From: Rhodospirillaceae bacterium
GTDB taxonomy: Bacteria; Pseudomonadota; Alphaproteobacteria; Dongiales; Dongiaceae
DNA: 45,217 nt
NCBI GenBank assembly: GCA_008012315.1
Contig: SSEL01000084.1
Span: 1 to 45,217, forward strand
Reading direction: 5' to 3'
Part shown: positions 9,085 through 15,226 of the stretch, one piece after another
Numbering within the stretch: the first letter of the stretch is position 1
How the letters are laid out: each line of letters opens with the position of its first letter
The notes under the pieces: model-generated
Told to the model about the DNA's origin: nothing
Seen by the model: the letters and a program-made list of their open reading frames with translations, nothing else
Databases searched by the model: none
Program-made: the position numbers and the translations under genes

Positions 9085-9969
9085 TCATGTATTCAGACAA
9101 TCTTCAACAAAGGACACAAACGTCCTTGCCTTCGCGCCTACCTGCCGCCCCGCTGGAAACACTGCCCAGAGATTTAATGGCGGTAATGACCAGTCGGTCA
9201 GTACCGCCTTTACTTTTCCAGTTTTGAGTTCGGGGGAGAACATCCATTCTGATGAGATCGTCAATCCCAGGCCATGGAAAACAGCTTCGCGTATCCCCTC
9301 TGCAGCCGTGATGCGCAATCTACTATCGACGGTTACAGTTTGTTGTTCGGAGCCCCGCTCGAAAGTCCAGGTCGCCCCGCCACCACCGACGTCATAGACG
9401 ATAACTTCGTGGCCTCGCAAATCGACCGGCCATGGTGGTTCGCCCCTTCTCGTGAAGTAATCAGGCGCGCCTATAACAAGGCGCCTCGCTTGTCCAATTT
9501 TGCGCGCCGTCGCCGCGGAGTCGATCAAATCCCCCATCCGCAATGCGACATCGGTGCCTGTATCGATAAGGTCGACGTTCCGGTCGTCGAGGATGATGTC
9601 AAGTTCGAGATCCGGATGCGCTGTTAGGAACGTCTCGATTTTAGGAAGGATATGCAAGCGGGCAAAAGTCACTGCGGCGGAGACCCTTATCCGCCCGGAC
9701 AGGCTCGTCCCCGAGCCGCGTGCCGCTTTCTCGGCGGCCTCCGCTTCCTCTATCGCCTTCTTTGCATGCTCGTAAAATTTCTCGCCAGCCTCCGTGGGAG
9801 AAAGACCGTGCGTTGACCGCAATAGCATGCGAACTCCCAATCGATCTTCAAGCTGCGCCACAGCTTTTGAGACTGCGGGTTGGCCGATCCGAAGCTGGCG
9901 GGCCGCGCTAGAGAAGGAGCCACTGTCCACGACCCGAACGAAAGCGTTCATCAGTTCAAATTTATCCAT
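9085..9969 (-). CDS. LysR family transcriptional regulator
   Basis: A 294-residue LTTR. The N-terminal winged HTH is standard (MDKFELMNAFVRVVDSGSF, then SAARQLRIGQPAVSKAVAQLE and LLRSTHGLSPTEAG), followed by a periplasmic-binding-protein-like effector domain from about residue 90. ATG 9969 is preferred because LTTRs open this way; a longer frame begins at 9981. It converges on the SDR gene with a 40-nt gap. The T-N11-A palindrome upstream of SDR (8179-8193) is its most likely target, and the divergent peroxiredoxin-OYE pair may belong to the same regulon. The effector is unknown. Confidence 0.93.
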   Translation of the reverse strand: MDKFELMNAFVRVVDSGSFSSAARQLRIGQPAVSKAVAQLEDRLGVRMLLRSTHGLSPTEAGEKFYEHAKKAIEEAEAAEKAARGSGTSLSGRIRVSAAVTFARLHILPKIETFLTAHPDLELDIILDDRNVDLIDTGTDVALRMGDLIDSAATARKIGQARRLVIGAPDYFTRRGEPPWPVDLRGHEVIVYDVGGGGATWTFERGSEQQTVTVDSRLRITAAEGIREAVFHGLGLTISSEWMFSPELKTGKVKAVLTDWSLPPLNLWAVFPAGRQVGAKARTFVSFVEDCLNT

Positions 9970-10645
9970 CTGCGGTCTCAATGTCGGAGCGAAAGATATG
10001 ACCTGTGAGGAGCTGAAAAAAGCCCGTGACTTATATAGCGTATTTTTAATGACTCTCGCATCTACAGCAGTGGAACGCTAAAGCGGGTTGGGTCTTCTGG
10101 AGTGACGACAACCGTGCGGACGTCGGGTTCAAAGTCTTGAATCCGCTTCGTTAAGTGGGCTTCCAATTCCCGATCCCCATATGCATTCATCACGGCCCAG
10201 TTTACCGATCTTGGGCTCGCTCGGTCGGTACGTCAGGGGGTGGCCCTGCGCATAACGGCACAAGGCTTCAGTTCTGTTGGTATTTAGTTCTAATGCAAAT
10301 AAAAATGCTATTGAAACTTCTCACTCGATGTGGCCTGACGGAGTAGTTTCGTCGGAATTTTTTCTAGGATCCGGTTCGTAGCCATCGGGGATCGAGTCTT
10401 GGGACATGGGATGTGCCGTTGCTGCGGAGCTAACACGTCGACCAATCGAGTGCGGGCGCTGGAGGCGGCATTGCTGAAGGTCGTCCGTTTCCATGCGATC
10501 CAGAAAAGCGAGTCAAGCTGATGTCGAACTGGTAGAGCAACTGACGGCGCTGACTTCTTCGCAAAGTGAGATCTCCAAAAGGAGACATCACTATCATTTG
10601 GCGCCCAGGCAAGTCCCTGGGGCATCAATTCAATCAAGGTACAAA
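9970..10645. other. Sparse intergenic region with a possible gene remnant
   Basis: About 680 nt between the LysR gene and the molybdopterin-fold gene. Apart from the 42-codon minus-strand frame at 10062-10190, nothing recognisable is present. The plus-strand extension of the downstream frame (from 10493) has no signal-peptide-like start and is probably not translated. Confidence 0.4.
10062..10190 (-). pseudogene. Short frame, possible gp25/TssE-like C-terminal remnant
   Basis: A 42-codon frame starting MNAYGDRELEAHL and ending FSVPLL. The middle segment RIQDFEPDVRTVVVTPEDP resembles the FEPR-type pattern near the C-terminus of gp25/TssE baseplate proteins, but the match is by eye and weak. 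No ribosome site is clear and no other phage or type VI gene is nearby. It may be a remnant or chance. Confidence 0.2.
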
Positions 10646-11185
10646 ATGTCGATCCGTGCCCAAGCTCCCTACCAGCCGACACTTCGGGCAGTCCTATCTA
10701 TCGTTATTGCCGCTTTATCGATGATAGCGTCTTCCGCTTCTGCGGGCACGCAGCCTCTGCAGCCGCCGACAGGCAAGGTGGTGCTGACGGTCTCAGGTGC
10801 TATTTCGCGCACAAATGCAGGTGGCGTGGCCAACTTTGATATGAAGATGCTGGAAGCATTGCCCAACACAACGGTCACAACGGCAACGGCCTGGACCGAT
10901 GGGCCGCAAACCTTCGACGGCGTCAAGCTTATTGATCTCCTGACCTACCTACGGGCCAAAAATATGTCTGTGACGGCCTACGCGCTCAACGACTATTCCG
11001 TCGGAATCCCCGAAGAAGACCTGTTCTCGACCACGGTGCTGATCGCTTATCGCCAGAACGGCCAATACATGTCGATCGCGAATAAAGGGCCACTATGGAT
11101 CATCTATCCTGATAGCCTCGGCTCAAAGGATATACAGTCGAGAATGATATGGCAGCTCAGAACGCTGGAGGTCGGCCCTGAATGA
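10646..11185 (+). CDS. Secreted molybdopterin-dependent-oxidoreductase-fold protein, coupled to a sensor kinase
   Basis: A 179-residue protein with an N-terminal signal peptide (hydrophobic residues about 14-33, cleavage near ASSASAG) and a single domain resembling the oxidoreductase molybdopterin-binding (SUOX-like) fold: VVLTVSGAI near residue 50, then FDMKMLEALP, TFDGVKLIDLL, YALNDYSVGIPEEDL and the terminal IYPDSL...MIWQLRTLEV. The catalytic cysteine of true sulfite oxidases is not seen, so it may bind a ligand rather than catalyse. ATG 10646 is preferred because it opens the signal peptide; only a weak AAGG precedes it. Its stop overlaps the kinase start (ATGA), so the two are translationally coupled, and a periplasmic sensing partner for the kinase is the likely role. 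Confidence 0.78.
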   Translation: MSIRAQAPYQPTLRAVLSIVIAALSMIASSASAGTQPLQPPTGKVVLTVSGAISRTNAGGVANFDMKMLEALPNTTVTTATAWTDGPQTFDGVKLIDLLTYLRAKNMSVTAYALNDYSVGIPEEDLFSTTVLIAYRQNGQYMSIANKGPLWIIYPDSLGSKDIQSRMIWQLRTLEVGPE

Positions 11186-12564
11186 GTATCGTTCGGAAGT
11201 ACTGGACTGCCTTTGCCGTCACCCTTATCTTTGCAGGCGCACTTGGTCTTAGCACCTATCTATTGGTCAAGAATTCCACGGCACTATCGCAGGCTCAAAG
11301 GAGCACTAGCTGGCTGGCCGCCCAGCTTGAGCTTGAGTATTTCAGAACCTTGAGTCTGCTGGATGCTTTCTACAGCCAAGACCCAGAGGTGTCTGCTGAC
11401 GGTGTCCGGGAGCGCTTCGAAATCTTCGAAAGCCGAATAAATACGATTGCGACTGGAGAGGAGGGATCCGAGCTCCGGACCACTAAAAACTATCAGGCTC
11501 TAATGGATCTGTTGGTCCCTGCAGTTACCAAAATCCAGTTAGCTCTCAACGGACACGATCGCGCTAACCCGTCGCAGCATGTTGCAGTTAGGAAACTCCT
11601 GACCGCATTGGGGCGTCCTATTCAGGCATGGACGATGGGCGTTCTGTTACACAACCAAGCGCTGGAAACGTTACGCAGTTCTTCCTATCCGGTGTTAGGT
11701 GCGCTCCTGGGCGTAATTAGCGCTGGGAGCATCCTGATCTGGATGCTGAGTCGAGCCATTATTAGGGCAGAGGCGTTCGCTCATACCGAGCATATGGCCC
11801 GCGAACGGGCGGACCATGCGAATCGTGCCAAGGACACGTTCCTTGCCATAGCCAGTCACGAATTTAGGACACCGCTCAACGCCATCATCGGGTTTTCCGA
11901 GTTGCTCCTGTCCCGGGCGCATACGCTGACAGAGGACTCTCGAAATGGATTTTTAGAAGACATTATCTCCAGCGGTCGGCAATTGAGTCGCATCATCAAT
12001 GACACCTTGAATATGTCGAAGATCTCGACCGGCAAGCTGACGCTCAAATTGGAACCCATGGATATCCGCAGCATTCTTAATGACTGTGTTTCTCCGTTGC
12101 AGACAAGTGCCAAGGATGTCGGCGTAATCTTGGCCCCGCACATGCCATCCAACGCCATCAAAGTACTGGCCGACCCCGTCTGGCTGAACCAAGCCATCAC
12201 TAATATTGTGTCGAACGCTATTAGGTTTACGACCTCGGGTGAACGTGTCGATGTGAGGTGCCATCAGCGAGATGAGGCGGTAGTTGTTGAAGTTGTGGAT
12301 AGAGGAATTGGTATCCCTGAGACAGAACTCCACCATGTGACCAAGCCGTTCTATCAGGTTCAAAATGTGCTAGATCGAGAGCGAGGGGGGCTAGGTTTGG
12401 GACTGGCGATCGCTAATGGCGTAATTGAGGCACACGGTGGCAATCTGACGATCTCAAGTGCGGTGGGACAGGGTACGGTCGTGACTGTGTCTTTGCCGAC
12501 CGTCCGATCGCAAGATGGTTGGGCTCAAGCGCGTAAAGCGCAGATCGATGTCAATCAGTTTTAA
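11182..12564 (+). CDS. Membrane-bound sensor histidine kinase
   Basis: A 460-residue kinase. One membrane helix lies at about 8-29, an extracytoplasmic helical sensor region at about 30-168, and a second helix at about 170-192. The HisKA dimerisation domain carries the phospho-acceptor His226 in AIASHEFRTPLNAIIGFSE, and the ATPase domain shows N-box NIVSNAIRF (341-349), G1 box DRGIGIP (373-379) and G2 box GGLGLGLAIANG (402-413). All catalytic motifs are intact. It overlaps the stop of the upstream molybdopterin-fold gene by 4 nt. No response regulator follows, so it is an orphan kinase here; its partner must be elsewhere. Confidence 0.95.
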   Translation: MSIVRKYWTAFAVTLIFAGALGLSTYLLVKNSTALSQAQRSTSWLAAQLELEYFRTLSLLDAFYSQDPEVSADGVRERFEIFESRINTIATGEEGSELRTTKNYQALMDLLVPAVTKIQLALNGHDRANPSQHVAVRKLLTALGRPIQAWTMGVLLHNQALETLRSSSYPVLGALLGVISAGSILIWMLSRAIIRAEAFAHTEHMARERADHANRAKDTFLAIASHEFRTPLNAIIGFSELLLSRAHTLTEDSRNGFLEDIISSGRQLSRIINDTLNMSKISTGKLTLKLEPMDIRSILNDCVSPLQTSAKDVGVILAPHMPSNAIKVLADPVWLNQAITNIVSNAIRFTTSGERVDVRCHQRDEAVVVEVVDRGIGIPETELHHVTKPFYQVQNVLDRERGGLGLGLAIANGVIEAHGGNLTISSAVGQGTVVTVSLPTVRSQDGWAQARKAQIDVNQF

Positions 12565-12899
12565 GAGGTACCAACGGCTCGCCATGGGCAGAGCGATAAT
12601 GTGCGAAGAACTAGTTGATTCATCCCGGCGAGGTATTAGCAACCGAACCGGGCCTGCCGGTAATGCGTATGAGCTTGGCCACGCTCAGGGCCTGCTCCAT
12701 CGGGCAAATGCTAGGAAGATTTTGACGGGCTATCATCCATAGTCGCGGTTATCCCGGCTGATATCGTCAGCGGACATCAGGTTGTTACTTCGCCCACAGC
12801 GGGGACAATCGGTACCAGCAGGGGCTGTCGCGTCTTAGCTCCAACTCCGGCGGTGGTGGGGTCGCGACCCTGGCAAGCCGTCTCAGCGTCGCCGAAACA
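12565..12899. other. Intergenic, nothing recognised
   Basis: 335 nt between the kinase and the convergent conserved hypothetical gene. Only short frames without ribosome sites and a weak dyad (GCTGA-TATCG-TCAGC, about 12758-12772) are present. Confidence 0.4.
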
Positions 12900-13349
12900 T
12901 TAGCATCTCGCGAACCAGAAGGTTGCGGCCTTGATCCGGGCAAACAGGCCACTCTTTGGCTCGGCCATAGCCGCGCGGACATACTGCGCGGCGGCCCCGG
13001 CGGTCATCGTAGCGCCGTAATGGCAATAGCAGACGACGTCATGCAATTGCCTGTCGGTTAGCCCGAAGAAGCGCCTGGCCTGCTCGTAGCTATCGTCGAA
13101 CAATCCCTCGGCGCGGAGGAGGGGGTCCTCGAACGCAACTGAAATCGGCGAGTCTGCAGTGCGCATCAGCGCCCGTGCGTCGCGGGTCTGGTATTCGGTC
13201 TGGTAAAATGTGGCGAGGAGCCGATACGGCTTTCGCTCAAGGAGTTGCGCCCACCGTTCCAGGCGTTGGCGCCGCGACATGGCGGAACGAGCTTGGCCGG
13301 TCGAGATCTCGGCGACTGTCCGGAGTTGGTCGAGAGTTTGGTGTTTCAT
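12900..13349 (-). CDS. Conserved alphaproteobacterial hypothetical protein
   Basis: A 149-residue soluble protein with no signal peptide or membrane segment. It begins MKHQTLDQLRTVAEIS, has a basic segment MSRRQRLERWAQLLER (24-39) and a middle region containing DVVCYCHYG and AAQYVRAAM. I recall similar small proteins of unknown function in Bradyrhizobium-like genomes, which is memory and not a search. AGGAGG stands ahead of ATG 13349, so translation is well supported. It is isolated, convergent with the kinase and divergent from the Spy-like gene. No function is proposed. Confidence 0.7.
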   Translation of the reverse strand: MKHQTLDQLRTVAEISTGQARSAMSRRQRLERWAQLLERKPYRLLATFYQTEYQTRDARALMRTADSPISVAFEDPLLRAEGLFDDSYEQARRFFGLTDRQLHDVVCYCHYGATMTAGAAAQYVRAAMAEPKSGLFARIKAATFWFARC

Positions 13350-13618
13350 TATGGCCTCCTAGTCCAATAGTCGGCCCCCAATTATGATACCGCCAAAGCC
13401 ATATCTCTCTCAAGGTGCAGTCTTCGGTGGTCGTGATCGCTTCCCTCATCGGTGCGGTTGGTTTGCGAGACGGGGGCCTTGCGGCAATCGCGGTCTTAGA
13501 CTGGGGAAAAGGCATTATCGCGAGACTTGCGGCTTTTGTGCTCGCGGTTGTTCCGGAAGAATCGCTCAGGGACGCTCAATATTCCTCTTGCTGAGTGGAT
13601 GAGACTGCTATCTCCTGG

Positions 13619-13640
13619 TGTCAGCTCCATGGAGCTGACA
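13619..13640. repeat. Perfect 22-bp palindrome
   Basis: Two 11-base halves (TGTCAGCTCCA and its exact complement) meet with no spacer. Such a gapless dyad suits a dimeric DNA-binding protein better than an RNA hairpin. It lies about 300 nt upstream of the Spy-like gene. Confidence 0.75.
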
Positions 13641-13884
13641 TCGGAGCAATGACGGCCACGCTGTCCTGGTTTGGCGACCTCATTCGCGCTGAGCTGGATG
13701 CGGTTTTTCCAATTGTTATCATGCTGGTCGCCAGCATGGCGCGGGCCGCTCAAGCAAGATGGGGTGTAGCAGAATCAACGCCTCGCTTCGTTGCCACATG
13801 ATTCCGTACCCAAAAAGGTGCTTTCAAGCAGGCATCAATATGATTTTTTTTTTGGCGAGAAGCGCTCGTCAAAGATGCTAGCGA

Positions 13885-13900
13885 CCGCCGTATACGGCGG
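13885..13900. promoter_or_regulatory. Perfect 16-bp palindrome upstream of the Spy-like gene
   Basis: CCGCCG-TATA-CGGCGG is an exact dyad centred about 54 nt upstream of the start codon, a typical operator distance. The TATA centre may overlap the promoter. The regulator is unknown; a metal or envelope-stress regulator would fit the neighbouring gene. Confidence 0.5.
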
Positions 13901-13945
13901 ACACCGCTGCAGCCCAACGTGAAATGATCCGCAGCATGGAGGTGC

Positions 13946-14584
13946 ATGATGAAAACGTCACCAATTATGCTTCTGCTCGTCGCGCTGACTATTCTTCCGG
14001 GCGCGACCGGTGCCCTCGCACAGTCTGATCAGGGAACTGATCAGTACCAGCCTGGTGTTGGCTCCGGCGAATCCATGGACGGTATGCAGCCGGGTGTGGA
14101 CGGCAACTCGATGCAGATGATGGGGCAGATGCCGGGCATGATGTCGCCTGAGGACATGATGAAGGCCGGCATGATGCACGGAGCCGGCATGTGTCCCATG
14201 ATGGGAATGATGAACATGATGCGCATGGCCCATCACGGCCGGGGCATGGCACACGAAGAGTCAGTTGATCACATCGAAGGGCGAATTGCTTATCTGAAGA
14301 CTGAAATCAAGATCACGCCAAATCAGGAGGATAAATGGAACACCTTCGCCGATGCCCTTAGAAAAGCCGCAATGCAAAAGAACATGATGAACGGACAAAG
14401 GAACACTGAACGCTCGATGCCCTGGCAGGAACGGTTGGCTAGGCATGAGGAGAGGCTGCAGCGCCGTCTGGATCTGCTGAAGTCCGTAAAGGATGCAGCG
14501 GATCCGTTATTTGCCTCACTCAGTGACGATCAGCGAAAGTTAGCGAATGAACTACTCGCCGGACCGATGGGAATCATTCGCTAA
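13946..14584 (+). CDS. Spy/CpxP-like periplasmic protein, Met/His-rich
   Basis: A 212-residue exported protein. The signal peptide occupies about residues 1-26 (PIMLLLVALTILPGATGALA, cleavage after ALA). Residues about 45-105 are extraordinarily rich in Met, Gly and His (for example MQMMGQMPGMM, MCPMMGMMNMMRMAHHGRGM), a composition typical of copper-binding periplasmic proteins. Residues about 110-205 carry the helical LTxxQ-type region: ITPNQEDKWNTFADALR and then LSDDQRKLANELLAG. Such proteins are periplasmic chaperones or metal-responsive accessory proteins. GGAGG precedes two consecutive ATGs; the second (13949) has the better spacing. Next to it lie palindromic DNA and a multicopper oxidase stump, pointing to a copper-handling locus. 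Confidence 0.85.
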   Translation: MMKTSPIMLLLVALTILPGATGALAQSDQGTDQYQPGVGSGESMDGMQPGVDGNSMQMMGQMPGMMSPEDMMKAGMMHGAGMCPMMGMMNMMRMAHHGRGMAHEESVDHIEGRIAYLKTEIKITPNQEDKWNTFADALRKAAMQKNMMNGQRNTERSMPWQERLARHEERLQRRLDLLKSVKDAADPLFASLSDDQRKLANELLAGPMGIIR

Positions 14585-14612
14585 CAACGCCCTTCTCGTT
14601 CCCTGCACGCTT

Positions 14613-14753
14613 TCAGCCGTAGATAATCAACCCGGCGGAGCCTTCGTCCATATGGTCCTGATGATGGCAATGGAAGAGCGTGTTGCCGGGATTGTCGGCA
14701 ACGAAGCCGACCTCTGCGGTCGAGTAGCGCGGTAGGCTGATCGTGTCCTTCAT
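14613..14753 (-). pseudogene. Multicopper oxidase C-terminal fragment
   Basis: A 46-codon frame on the minus strand reads MKDTISLPRYSTAEVGFVAD, then NPGNTLFHCHHQDHMDEGSA and a short tail. The HCHHQDHMD segment is the type 1/type 3 copper ligand motif (HCHxxxHxxxG-like) that closes multicopper oxidases such as CueO. An in-frame TGA stands two codons before the ATG, and the three upstream cupredoxin domains are absent. It is therefore a stump of a copper oxidase gene, not a functional enzyme. It ends 28 nt from, and converges on, the Met/His-rich Spy-like gene. Confidence 0.8.
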
Positions 14754-14862
14754 CGGTCATTTTCTCGCCGGCGACTAACGGCCCGGACTCCGGACGCTGC
14801 GGGATCATTCGGTGAAGAAGTCGGTAGTCCCCGGAGTGAAACGTCGATCCGACTTCTCGTTG

Positions 14863-15111
14863 TCAAGCCTTGGAAAAACCGGATTCCACTATGGTCATTG
14901 GATTGATGTGCAAAGCATTTGCAATTGATGCGATGGTAGGAATGGACGGCACGACTTTACCAAGCTCTGAGTTCGATAGACCCTGCACGGCTATGTGGCT
15001 GCGATAGGCCAAGTCCGCTTGAGTAAAGCCTCTTGGGCACAGCTCTTTGATAAAGCAGCCTAATCGCTTTGCAGCATACGCGACCTGCGTAAAGGCTGTC
15101 GAAATTCTCAG
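14863..15111 (-). pseudogene. Degenerate XRE-type helix-turn-helix regulator
   Basis: A frame closed by TGA at 14863 encodes an XRE-like HTH: AAKRLGCFIKELCPRGFTQA, DLAYRSHIAVQGLSNSELGK, VVPSIPTIASIANALHINPM, TIVESGFSKA. Compared with the family pattern, the loop after the first helix is short and the usual xxIERG segment reads NSELGK. No ATG or GTG precedes the domain in frame; only a CTG at 15111 is available before a stop at about 15168. It is probably a decayed regulator. It lies about 115 nt downstream of the gyrB stop on the same strand. Confidence 0.65.
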
Positions 15112-15226
15112 AAATGGGCAATTTTCATGTTGGCAAGCTGAATTCTGATTATCTCTGACATTATTCTATTCTAATTATTGCTGGTGCAGTTCCGATTATT
15201 TCTGGCGTTTCCCAACAGGCGGCCGT

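Larger units (their letters stand above)
13350..13945. other. Intergenic region with two perfect palindromes
   Basis: About 600 nt. A hydrophobic plus-strand frame (about 13388-13595, containing SSVVVIASLIGAVGLRDGG) and a 50-codon frame from ATG 13650 exist, but neither has a convincing ribosome site. A run of ten T lies at 13844-13853. The two palindromes are listed separately. The stretch looks like decayed accessory DNA plus the promoter of the Spy-like gene. Confidence 0.4.

Noticed and set aside
13844..13853. Ten-T run as an intrinsic terminator
   Set aside because: No stable stem directly precedes it on the plus strand; only a 5-bp stem lies about 20 nt away.
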